DNA from: JAKORR01 sp964608495
GTDB taxonomy: Bacteria > Armatimonadota > Zipacnadia > Zipacnadales > FEN-943
Assembly (NCBI GenBank): GCA_964608495.1
Contig: CAZSOQ010000021.1
Location: forward strand, 1 to 35,134
Reading direction: 5' to 3'
Length of the DNA stretch: 35,134 nucleotides
Part shown: in pieces, positions 25,646-32,604 of the stretch
Layout: the number at the start of each line of letters is the position of its first letter
Numbering within the stretch: position 1 is the first letter of the stretch
Notes under the pieces: generated by a model
Seen by the model: only the letters and a program-made list of their open reading frames with translations
The model's database searches: none
Told to the model about the DNA's origin: nothing
Program-made: the position numbers and the translations under genes

Positions 25646-26713
25646 GTGAGGCGACGCTTGGGCAGACGTCGAGGCAGGTTCTTCGATTGCCTTGCCGTGG
25701 CGTGGTACGGGTCGCGGCTGCTGAAGCTGATGTCGCTGTGCGCGCTCGGTGCGCTGCTGGCGGCGGGAGTGGTATGGCTGGCGGAGCGCGGCGTGCCCAG
25801 CAGCCCCTACCACACCTACTCGGGCACCATCAGGCAGATCGCGGTCCTTCTCTTCTCCGGCTGGGACGTGGATGCCCCTGCGACGCCCACGGGCTTCTGG
25901 GGGGCCTTCATGGCCCTGCTCTTCGGCCTCGTGTTCGTGGCGACTATGACCGCCGAGGTGGCGGCCGTGTGGGTGGAGCAGCGGCTCAACAGGTCAGGCG
26001 AGGTGCACACCGTGAAAGGCTCCGGGCACGTGATCCTCTGCAACGCCAGCCCCCACCTGCGCATGGTGGTGGAGCAATTGCTGCACCCCGAATGCTGCTG
26101 CGACAAGCCGGTGGTCGTCCTGGCGGAGGAATGCCCGCCCGACATCGTGGCCCTGTCGCGGGTGCTGTATGTGAAGGGCGACCCCACGGAGGACGAGGCG
26201 CTGCTGCGGGCGGGCGTCGAGCGCGCCAAGGCAGCGATCATCCTGGCCACCGACCTGGCCGACCCGGCCAGCTCCGACTCGCGGGCGGTACTCACGGCCC
26301 TGGCCGTCGAGGCGCTCAATCCGGACGTGTACACGGTGGTCGAGATCGTGGACCGGGCGCACGCCAAGCACCTGGCGCACGCGAGGGTGGATGAGGTCGT
26401 GACGTCGAGTGAGCTGGGCGCGAAGCTGGCTGTGCAGGCGACGATCCATCCGGGCCTGGCCCGGTTCGTGGATAACCTGCTCACCTTCGACGAGAAGGGC
26501 GAGTTCTACACTGCCGCGCTTCCCGCCGAGCTGGCGGGGCTGACGGCCGGCGAGGCAGCCCAGCGCCTGCACGGCGACCACGGCTGTATCCTGCTGGGCA
26601 TCGTGCGCGACAACGATATGCACATCCTCTTCTCGGCGGGCGAGAGACTGGCGGAGGGCGACACGATCCTGTTCCTCGCCCTCGAGCCGCCGGCCTTCCT
26701 GTCGGGGCGTTGA
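25646..26713 (+). CDS. Two-TM RCK (TrkA-N/TrkA-C) channel-like protein with a non-canonical filter
   Basis: This is a 355-residue protein from the GTG at 25646, which has AAGGA (25633-25637) 8 bases upstream; ATG 25604 and GTG 25550 are alternatives. A basic N-terminus (RRRLGRRRGR) is followed by TM1 (about 28-46), a pore-helix-like segment and TM2 (about 84-110). Residues 115-240 form an RCK/TrkA-N Rossmann domain (GSGHVILCNASPHLRMVVEQL, then YVKGDPTEDEALLRAGVERAKAAIILATD). About 270-350 is TrkA-C. The order and spacing match MthK-type K+ channels. However, where MthK reads TVGYGDYSP, this reads LFSGWDVDAP (Ser71-Gly72-Trp73-Asp74), and the dinucleotide Gly motif is replaced by CNASPHL. It may therefore pass another ion or serve as a sensor. 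It is transcribed alone, divergent from the UroD-like gene. Confidence 0.82.
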   Translation: MRRRLGRRRGRFFDCLAVAWYGSRLLKLMSLCALGALLAAGVVWLAERGVPSSPYHTYSGTIRQIAVLLFSGWDVDAPATPTGFWGAFMALLFGLVFVATMTAEVAAVWVEQRLNRSGEVHTVKGSGHVILCNASPHLRMVVEQLLHPECCCDKPVVVLAEECPPDIVALSRVLYVKGDPTEDEALLRAGVERAKAAIILATDLADPASSDSRAVLTALAVEALNPDVYTVVEIVDRAHAKHLAHARVDEVVTSSELGAKLAVQATIHPGLARFVDNLLTFDEKGEFYTAALPAELAGLTAGEAAQRLHGDHGCILLGIVRDNDMHILFSAGERLAEGDTILFLALEPPAFLSGR

Positions 26714-26750
26714 TCCCCGGCGGAGCGCAGGCCCGCCGTGCCCCTTCGGC

Positions 26751-29700
26751 CTATCGCGCGCGCTGGACAAGCGTCCGCAGCTCGTAAGGCGCCAGCGTCA
26801 GCTTGAGCTCCACCGAATCTCGCGGCCCCACGGCCAGCAGCGCCAGTCCAGCGGCCTCGACCAGCTCCTGCCCCTCGCCCAGAGCCCCGGGCCAGGTCAC
26901 GCGCACCGTCACCTCGCTCGGGGAGAAGTTGCACAGAGCCAGGCGGTCGCCGAACCAGCGGGCCCACAGTCCTTCGCCCTCGGGGGCTGTGGGGGCCTCG
27001 GGCTTGCCGGTCGCCCTGGTGCCCGTGGGCTGAATCCTCGCCGGCTTGACCAATTGCACGTGTCGGCCCGCATCCTCGCCGGGCGCCATGGGCAGGGCCC
27101 GGAAGGCCCTGGCGAAGGCCCGCAGGTCGTGCTCGTGGGCGAAGCTGCCGCGCTCCCAGGAGAAGAGGTTGATGGCATAGGCGTTGGTCTCGAAGATGCT
27201 GAAGGCCACGGGCTCGAAGAAGTACCTGCCCCACGGGGCCATGGTAGCGGCGCCCCAGAAGTCGGTCTGGAACTCCCCCTGGGGGAAGATGCCGAACTCC
27301 TCCCAGTAGTTGTGATACAGCTCGCACCATGCGCCGTGCCTGCCGCCGTACATGCCGGCGACCCCGGGGGCGTAGTGGAAGGTCTTGTGCGCCCAGTGGT
27401 TCGTGTCGTACTGCCCGTGGCCGGTGAAGTAGCGATCGGCCGCCACCATCATCCCCCGCTGCAGCACGAGGCCCTCCTCGTCCCGGTACAGCCGCGGGTC
27501 CACGCCGTGGTAGATCATGCACCGCAGGGGCGTCTCGCCCTCGGGCCAGTACAGATTCCAGGCGGGCGTCTCGGAGGGCATGTCGCAGCTCGCCATGAGC
27601 AGCAGGTCGGGCCGGTAGGACCGGACCAGGTCCCTGGCCTGCCGCCACAGCTTGGCGGTCTCGCGGCACCGCCAGGCCAGCCATTCCTCCCAGCAGTGCT
27701 CGCGAATCCACTCGTAGGCCGTGGGCTCGAGACCCGCGGGCACCTCGATGCCCGTGGCCCGGCGGAACTGCTCGACGTCCCACTCGCTGTAGCCGGTGTA
27801 CTGGTCGCACTGGCCCTGCTGCGAGCCGGCGTAGCACAGGCCGATCTTGCCGTTGACGCGGAATCCCACGGCGGGCACGGCCGGGTTCTTGCCGCACAGG
27901 TCCAGAATCTCGCGCAGCGTGTCGAGCAGCGCCTGCTGCACCTCGGGGCGGAGGGGGTCGGGCAGGGGCGGTCGCGTGTCGAAGAAGTAGCTCAGGTTGC
28001 CGAAGCGGTCGGTCTGGAAGCTGTCCCTGGTGAAGCCGAACTTGCCTTCGGCGGCGTTGAGGGACGTGACGATGGGGACGATGTCCACGCCGGTGGGGGC
28101 CACGAGGTCGAGCAGCTCGGCCAGCAGATTGCCGGGCTCGGGTCGCCACAGGCGCGAGGGATAGTAGGCGGCGCTGGTCGTGTCACCGCCGTCCACGGCG
28201 TTCAGCTCGAACAGGTTGATGCCGCAGAAGCCCAGGTAGTCGCGGAAGCTCTTCACGGAGGCCAGACGCAGGGCCTCGTCGCCGCGCGGGAAGCCGTAGA
28301 GGGTGTAGCAGTACATCGGGTGGGTCAGGTACAGGCCGAGCTTGCGCTGCTCGCCGTCCGGGGCGAGGACGGTGAGGGGGCGAGCGGCCAGCGCGTCCTC
28401 GAGCTCGAAGAGCCACAGATTCGAGACCGCGGCGCCGGTGAGCTCGTCGAAGCTGTCGTAGGACGGCACGCTCGAGACCGTGGCCCTGATGTCGCGGTCG
28501 CGCGGGTAGAACAGGAAGAGGCACTCGACGGGCTTGCCGTCGCAGGGGTACTCGCGCCCCGTGTAGACCCCGCCGCCGACATTGTCCCAGGGCGGCTGGA
28601 TGCGCACGGTAGTGTTGCGCTCGCGGTCGTTGGGGGTCTGGAAGAGCATCAGGTGCGGGTTGCGCGGGGCCCCGCACTCGAGCGAATAGGCGAAGTAGCT
28701 GGTCTTCTTCCTGGCGCAGGTCACGCGGTAGCGCCGGTCGCCGATCTCGACGACCCGGCTCCGGCCACCCAGGCCAGCATCCTCGCTGAACTGGTGGTCC
28801 TCGCCGCTGCAGTCCACCCAGTCGGCCAGGCGCACGCGCACGATGTCTTCGGGCACGGGCCCGCCCTCGGCGCATAGGCGGCGGCCCTGGGCCGGCCAGT
28901 CGAGAGGCGCGAGGGCCCTTCGTGCGGCGTCGTCCAGGCGGCAGAAGTAGACGCCGCCGCTTCCCGGCAGCACCGCGTAGGTGGTGCCGTCAAGGCTGAT
29001 GGAGCCGTCGGGGGCGAGCTCCCACGGATGCTTGCCGCCGGCGGCGTCCAGTAGCACGCCCGCCGTGACCGGGCTGCCGTCCGGGTTGGGCTTGCGCAGA
29101 CCGACGAACCGTGTCGCCTGCCCTCGCACCAGGCGGGCTCTGGTCGGCGCGGGCTTGCCCGGCTCGAAGGTGCCCAGCAGTCGGGCCCCCACCTCGCAGG
29201 GACCCTCGTCGAGCACGTAGCCCACGTCGGCGCGGACCTTGACGGTCAGGCTCTCCTGGTGCTGCCGCCCCGCGGGCCAGCGGGACGCCGGCGTCTCGGG
29301 CTGCACGAGGGCGATACGCTGCTCGTCGCCCCCCCGCCGGAGGAACACCTCGAGCGGGTAGTCGTGCGCGAGGGCCTTGGGCGGGATGAAGGTCGCCTGG
29401 ACCGGGAAGGGCTCGCCGATGGCGATCTCGCCGGGGACCTCAAGCCGCACCAGCCGGAGCGGCTGCTTGGGGCCCAGGTAGGGTATCGCCAGGGCGGACT
29501 GGCCCGCCCAGGGCTGTTGGGGATGGGGGCCGAGGCTGGTCGCCTGCGCCCAAGCACCGTCGTCCAGCTCCGGCCCGCTCCAGCCGTTGAGGCCCTCCGG
29601 CGAAGCCTTCCACGTCGCGTCGGTGTGGATGTTGACATAGGACCCGTCGGTGCAGCTCACGCCGAGCTCCAGGAGCAGTCCCGCGGCCCCCGGCTCGTCG

Positions 29701-30611
29701 TTCTGCCCTATCACCGCGAGAAGGTTGCGTCCCTTGCGCACAAGACCCGTGACGTCGTGGCTCTCGGCGCGGTACCAGTCGCCGTCGCTGCCCACGCGAC
29801 GGTCGTTGAGCCATACCTCGTAGCGGTTGTCGCAGGTGACAGCCAGGGTGGCGGCCCCGGGCTCAGCCGGCAGGTCGAAGGCGCGGCGGAAGTAGCGCAC
29901 CAGGGCCTCGGTCGGACCGGGGAGCCAGATCCACTCGGCCGTCCACTCGCCGCGCGAGAAGGGCTCGGGCTCTCGCTCCCGCGGTGGCGTGATGCCCAGC
30001 AAGGTGGCCGCCGAATCCTCGGGCACCGACACCCGTACCCAGTCCACCTCGCCCGCCTGTAGCTCGTTGTTGAACACGAGGAAGCCGCGGCCGTACTCGG
30101 GGTCCTCCAGCGTCGCGGCCGGCTCCCCGTCGAGGAAAGCCTCGAAGCGGGAGCCCCGCAGCACCAGGCGGACGTTGACCCAGGTGTCGGGGGCCAGGCT
30201 CCGGTCGAGCAGCCTCTCCCCGCAGGTGTGCCACCATCGCTCCGTGGCGTCACGCTTGAGGAAGCCCGGAGGGTTGCCGCCCTCGCTGCGGGCGTCCAGG
30301 CGGAGCATGTAGAAGACATACTGGTCCAGGTCGTAGCGGAACCTGAGGTTCAGGATGCCCTCGCCGCGGCAGCGGGCGCGGTACTCGATGACCGCGTCCG
30401 ACAGCCAACTGACGGGTACCATCACCTCGCCTTTCACCAGTAGTGCCCCACCGGTGGTCTCCACGCGCCCCCAGCTCCGCGCGCCCGAGCCGAAGTCCTC
30501 CTCCAGCAGCACGCGATAGCCCGCAGGCACCGGCGGGCGGGCCCCGGCTTCGGCCTCGGCGCCCGGCCCGGCGGCCGTGAGCGACAGGACGGCGATCAAG
30601 GAGAGAATCAT
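26751..30611 (-). CDS. Giant secreted multidomain glycosidase-like protein
   Basis: This is a 1286-residue protein. The ATG has AGGAGG 7 bases upstream. The signal peptide is residues 1-22 (ILSLIAVLSLTAAG). Residues about 32-205 resemble the concanavalin-like 3-keto-disaccharide hydrolase/LamG fold (VLLEEDFGSGARSW, WVNVRLVLRGSRFEAFLDGE). Residues about 220-350 resemble the N-terminal sugar-binding sandwich of alpha-L-rhamnosidases (WTAEWIWLPGP, YFRRAFDLPAEPG, VTCDNRYEVWLNDRRVG). A long beta-rich region follows. A barrel-like domain spans about 760-1150 (LGFCGINLFELNAVDGG, GVDIVPIVTSLNAAEG, PAVGFRVNGKIGLCYAG, YRPDLLLMASCDMP, FSIFETNAYAINLFSWERG). The C-terminal about 70 residues form a beta-domain typical of glycosidase ends. 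No GH family or catalytic pair is recognised; Glu in FSIFETNAY is one candidate. It is convergent with the RCK gene, 37 bases away, and not obviously in an operon. Confidence 0.8.
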   Translation of the reverse strand: MILSLIAVLSLTAAGPGAEAEAGARPPVPAGYRVLLEEDFGSGARSWGRVETTGGALLVKGEVMVPVSWLSDAVIEYRARCRGEGILNLRFRYDLDQYVFYMLRLDARSEGGNPPGFLKRDATERWWHTCGERLLDRSLAPDTWVNVRLVLRGSRFEAFLDGEPAATLEDPEYGRGFLVFNNELQAGEVDWVRVSVPEDSAATLLGITPPREREPEPFSRGEWTAEWIWLPGPTEALVRYFRRAFDLPAEPGAATLAVTCDNRYEVWLNDRRVGSDGDWYRAESHDVTGLVRKGRNLLAVIGQNDEPGAAGLLLELGVSCTDGSYVNIHTDATWKASPEGLNGWSGPELDDGAWAQATSLGPHPQQPWAGQSALAIPYLGPKQPLRLVRLEVPGEIAIGEPFPVQATFIPPKALAHDYPLEVFLRRGGDEQRIALVQPETPASRWPAGRQHQESLTVKVRADVGYVLDEGPCEVGARLLGTFEPGKPAPTRARLVRGQATRFVGLRKPNPDGSPVTAGVLLDAAGGKHPWELAPDGSISLDGTTYAVLPGSGGVYFCRLDDAARRALAPLDWPAQGRRLCAEGGPVPEDIVRVRLADWVDCSGEDHQFSEDAGLGGRSRVVEIGDRRYRVTCARKKTSYFAYSLECGAPRNPHLMLFQTPNDRERNTTVRIQPPWDNVGGGVYTGREYPCDGKPVECLFLFYPRDRDIRATVSSVPSYDSFDELTGAAVSNLWLFELEDALAARPLTVLAPDGEQRKLGLYLTHPMYCYTLYGFPRGDEALRLASVKSFRDYLGFCGINLFELNAVDGGDTTSAAYYPSRLWRPEPGNLLAELLDLVAPTGVDIVPIVTSLNAAEGKFGFTRDSFQTDRFGNLSYFFDTRPPLPDPLRPEVQQALLDTLREILDLCGKNPAVPAVGFRVNGKIGLCYAGSQQGQCDQYTGYSEWDVEQFRRATGIEVPAGLEPTAYEWIREHCWEEWLAWRCRETAKLWRQARDLVRSYRPDLLLMASCDMPSETPAWNLYWPEGETPLRCMIYHGVDPRLYRDEEGLVLQRGMMVAADRYFTGHGQYDTNHWAHKTFHYAPGVAGMYGGRHGAWCELYHNYWEEFGIFPQGEFQTDFWGAATMAPWGRYFFEPVAFSIFETNAYAINLFSWERGSFAHEHDLRAFARAFRALPMAPGEDAGRHVQLVKPARIQPTGTRATGKPEAPTAPEGEGLWARWFGDRLALCNFSPSEVTVRVTWPGALGEGQELVEAAGLALLAVGPRDSVELKLTLAPYELRTLVQRAR

Positions 30612-30962
30612 GGTCCGCCTCCTCTTGCGCGACGCGCCGGCCGCGCCAGGCAGGCCGACCGGTGTCTACAGGGTACACGCGGCGGCACGGCTGCGCCACC
30701 TCCCTGGTCGGGCCGGGCGCACGGGGCCGGCCTTTCCGTAGGAGCCAACTATTGCTGGCGACAGGGCGCGGTTGCCAAGCAACCTGGAGGTCGCCGGGCG
30801 GTCTCGTGGCAGCCCGGGTCGCCGGCACAGCCGCTCCTACGTCCGGGGCCCACGGCTCCACCCTTCGGGAGCTAGGCCCTCGTCGCTCGGCCCTGGCGGC
30901 GAGAGCCTGGGGTTCGACTACACGCTTTGGCTTGAGTTGCTTGAGGTTTTCCTGAGTCGGCC
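30612..30962. other. 351-base non-coding interval between divergent glycosidase and pilin genes
   Basis: No gene is supported here. The left part holds the ribosome site and leader of the minus-strand glycosidase gene. The centre holds the composite palindrome at 30738-30840. The right part, from about 30905, is locally poorer in G+C (TTGAGTTGCTTGAGGTTTTC) and leads into the pilin promoter at 30963, where it could act as an upstream promoter region. Confidence 0.6.
30738..30840. repeat. REP-like composite palindrome, copy A
   Basis: The left arm (30738-30762) begins GTAGGAGCC and ends TGGCGAC. The right arm (30818-30840) begins GTCGCCGG and ends GCTCCTAC. The outer 8 bases (GTAGGAGC/GCTCCTAC) and the inner GGCGAC/GTCGCC pair perfectly, so the two arms are inverted copies of one another. 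Between them lies another hairpin, GGTTGC-CAA-GCAACC (30770-30784), and an extra GGTCGCCGG. A related element is at 33777-33836. The layout resembles paired REP/BIME elements. No transposase is adjacent. Confidence 0.6.
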
Positions 30963-30991
30963 TTGACATAGCAGGCCGATCCGGTTACAAT
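30963..30991 (+). promoter_or_regulatory. Sigma-70-type promoter of the pilin gene
   Basis: A perfect -35 TTGACA (30963-30968) and a near-consensus -10 TACAAT (30986-30991) are separated by exactly 17 bases. Transcription should start near 30998 and give a leader of about 225 bases before the ATG at 31224. This is, with the clC promoter, the clearest promoter in the window and suggests strong expression. Confidence 0.8.
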
Positions 30992-31170
30992 TATCGAGCG
31001 CGGGTTAAGGAGCCCGGCCGGGATGAAGATCAATTTGCCGGTGTCCCGGCTGACCGAGCACGAACTGACTCCTGGGCCGGTGGAGCATCCTCCCTCGGTG
31101 GGTGCTGGGTTTGAGTATGGGAGAGCAGCCTGGGCAGAGGTGGGTCGGTCAAGCGATCCGAAGGCTGAAT

Positions 31171-31208
31171 CGCCGCTGAGCCGTCGGCAAAGGCGACGCC
31201 AGGCGGCG
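31171..31208 (+). promoter_or_regulatory. Nested stem-loop next to the pilin ribosome site
   Basis: CGCCGC (31171-31176) pairs with GCGGCG (31203-31208). Inside it, CGTCG (31182-31186) pairs with CGACG (31194-31198) around a 7-base loop. The outer 3' arm touches the ribosome site GGGAGG (31209-31214), so folding could limit or expose initiation of the pilin at 31224. The leader does not match a c-di-GMP or other riboswitch that I know. It may instead be coding, if translation begins at the ATG at 31023. Confidence 0.4.
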
Positions 31209-31223
31209 GGGAGGCTCGGGGCT

Positions 31224-31403
31224 ATGCTGGCAGCGCTTGGGCGTTTCGCTGGAGACGAATCGGCGCTCACGACGGTGGAGTACGCGCTCCTCCTCTGCCT
31301 GATCGTGGCTGCCGGCGTAGCGACATGGTGGGCTACGCTGGGTGGAACGATCAAGGGTTGCTTCGAGAAGAGCGACGCCGAGATGAGGGCGGCCGGGCTC
31401 TAG
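31224..31403 (+). CDS. Flp/Fap-type IVb pilin subunit
   Basis: This is a 59-residue protein, the usual length of Flp pilins. The ATG at 31224 has GGGAGG (31209-31214) 9 bases upstream. The frame is open back to an ATG at 31023, which also has AAGGAG (31007-31012), and would give 126 residues with an atypical 67-residue basic, low-complexity extension. The core DESALTTVEYALLLCLIVAAG is the Flp prepilin signature: short basic leader, cleavage expected after Ala14, Glu at +5 (Glu19), Tyr at +6 (Tyr20), then one long hydrophobic helix. Cleavage sites normally have Gly at -1; here it is Ala. The mature tail is short and charged (CFEKSDAEMRAAGL). Flp pilins assemble through Tad secretion genes, none of which is nearby, so it is an orphan locus. 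It has its own strong promoter and a stem-loop behind it. Confidence 0.8.
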   Translation: MLAALGRFAGDESALTTVEYALLLCLIVAAGVATWWATLGGTIKGCFEKSDAEMRAAGL

Positions 31404-31432
31404 CCGGCTCGCCCGCGACCCCAGTGCACGCG

Positions 31433-31461
31433 CTCGGGGCCACTGTGTGCATGGCCCCGAG
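31433..31461 (+). terminator. Strong stem-loop downstream of the pilin gene
   Basis: CTCGGGGCCA (31433-31442) and TGGCCCCGAG (31452-31461) form a perfect 10-bp stem with a 9-base loop, 29 bases after the pilin stop. No T-run follows, so it may act as a U-less terminator or protect the 3' end of an abundant pilin mRNA. It also separates the pilin from the convergent mrp gene. Confidence 0.55.
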
Positions 31462-31540
31462 GAGCGACGCAGCCCGGTGTGTCCCCTTGCGATGACCCTC
31501 TCCTGCTAGTCCGGCCTTTCCTCACTGCTGCTCCGCGCGT

Positions 31541-32461
31541 TCAGGGCGTCGCTTCCAGCCGGCTGAGCAGGGCGTCGGCCAGGGCGAAGTAGGCCCGGCG
31601 GATCTGCTCCGGGGCCTCGGGGCCGACCAGCGACCCGCCGCTGTCACTGAGGGCGTACACCTGAGCGGCCATGGGGATGCGGCCGAGGAAGGGCGCGCCC
31701 ATCTCCCCGGCCATTCTCTCCGCGCCGCCAGCCCCGAACACATCCACCCGCTCTCCGCAGTGAGGACAGACGAAGCCGCTCATGTTCTCGATCACGCCCA
31801 GAACGGGCAGCTTGAGGGCGTGGGCGAAGTTGATGGCCTTGCGGCAGTCCAGGAGACTGACTTCCTGGGGCAGGGAGACGATGACGGCACCGTCCGCCTC
31901 AGGTATCGCCTGGGCCACCGTGAGGGGCTCGTCGCCGGTGCCGGGCGGGTTGTCCACGATGAGGAAGTCGAGCGGGCCCCATTCCACATCTGCCAGAAAC
32001 TGGCGGAGCAAGCTGCCCTTGAGGGGGCCCCGCCAGATGACGGGCTGCTTGCTGTCCTGGAGCATGAAGCCGATTGACATCACCCTGAGGTTGGGGCCCG
32101 CCTCGACGGGCAGGAGGGCCTCCTCGCTGCCCAGGGCTCTCTCGCCCTCCAGGCCCATGAGAAGGGGCAGGTTGGGGCCGTGGATGTCGGCGTCCAGAAG
32201 GCCGACGGTCAGGCCGCGCACGGCCAGAGCCCGCGCCAGATTGGCGGCGACCGTGGTCTTGCCCACGCCACCCTTGCCCGAGAGGATGAGGATCTTGTGC
32301 CTCACCATCGCCATCCGCTGGCGAATCCGCTCCTCTTCCTCGCGGAGCTGGACCATGCGGTCGAGCGTGGGGCTGGGACGACGACCGGAAGGGGCTTCCT
32401 CTTCGCCGGGGGTCTCATCATGCTCTCCGCGCTCGTCATCATCCGATCGAGGATCACTCAT
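31541..32461 (-). CDS. Mrp/NBP35-type P-loop ATPase (iron-sulfur cluster carrier family)
   Basis: This is a 306-residue cytoplasmic protein. The ATG has GGAGGAG about 9 bases upstream. The first 30 residues are acidic and disordered-looking (SDPRSDDDERGEHDETPGE). The deviant Walker A motif GKGGVGKTT is at 62-70, the Mrp segment DADIHGPNLP at about 90-99, DNPPGTGD at 170-177 (usually D-M/L/T-PPGTGD), and the metal-site CPHC with Cys232 and Cys235. These features define Mrp/ApbC proteins, which bind and transfer [4Fe-4S] clusters. The usual N-terminal MIP18/DUF59 domain is absent, as in Nbp35-like and many archaeal and anaerobe members. The Gfo/Idh/MocA gene lies 143 bases upstream on the same strand, separated by two hairpins, so joint transcription is uncertain. 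A client protein could be the iron-sulfur enzyme at 56-1042, but this is only a guess. Confidence 0.92.
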   Translation of the reverse strand: MSDPRSDDDERGEHDETPGEEEAPSGRRPSPTLDRMVQLREEEERIRQRMAMVRHKILILSGKGGVGKTTVAANLARALAVRGLTVGLLDADIHGPNLPLLMGLEGERALGSEEALLPVEAGPNLRVMSIGFMLQDSKQPVIWRGPLKGSLLRQFLADVEWGPLDFLIVDNPPGTGDEPLTVAQAIPEADGAVIVSLPQEVSLLDCRKAINFAHALKLPVLGVIENMSGFVCPHCGERVDVFGAGGAERMAGEMGAPFLGRIPMAAQVYALSDSGGSLVGPEAPEQIRRAYFALADALLSRLEATP

Positions 32462-32576
32462 TGCCTGCTACTCCTCCGGCGCGTTTTGGGAACCTGGTTA
32501 CGCACCTTTCGGGGAAGGATACTCCTGTGGGGCCCAGAGGGCCACACGCGCCGCGCGCGCCGGGGCCGCGCCAGCC

Positions 32577-32591
32577 CTGACGCTCCGTCAG
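32577..32591 (-). terminator. Short stem-loop after the oxidoreductase gene
   Basis: CTGACG and CGTCAG form a perfect 6-bp stem with a 3-base loop, 13 bases beyond the stop of the minus-strand oxidoreductase gene. A second imperfect stem (TGTGG...CCACA with CCC/GGG inside) lies at 32526-32546. No U-tract follows either. They may end or process the oxidoreductase transcript before mrp. Confidence 0.35.
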
Positions 32592-32604
32592 TCCTGCCGC
32601 CCCG

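Noticed and set aside
30911..30920. tRNA T-arm-like GGTTCGACTA
   Set aside because: The flanking bases cannot form a T-stem (CTGGG against TACAC) and no acceptor or anticodon arm surrounds it.
30250..30969. Minus-strand open frame across the gap before the glycosidase gene
   Set aside because: It is a shadow of the glycosidase gene. Its extra N-terminal stretch (PTQENLKQLKPKRVVEPQAL) has no recognised homology and crosses the palindrome and the pilin promoter.
31023..31223. Separate coding region or N-terminal extension before the pilin
   Set aside because: The 67 residues are basic and low-complexity and not like a pilin leader, and the ATG at 31224 gives the normal family length. The extension was not annotated as a gene, but the possibility is kept in the pilin entry.
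31023..31223. c-di-GMP or cobalamin riboswitch in the pilin leader
   Set aside because: The conserved core sequences of these riboswitch classes are not present; only generic G+C-rich pairing is seen.
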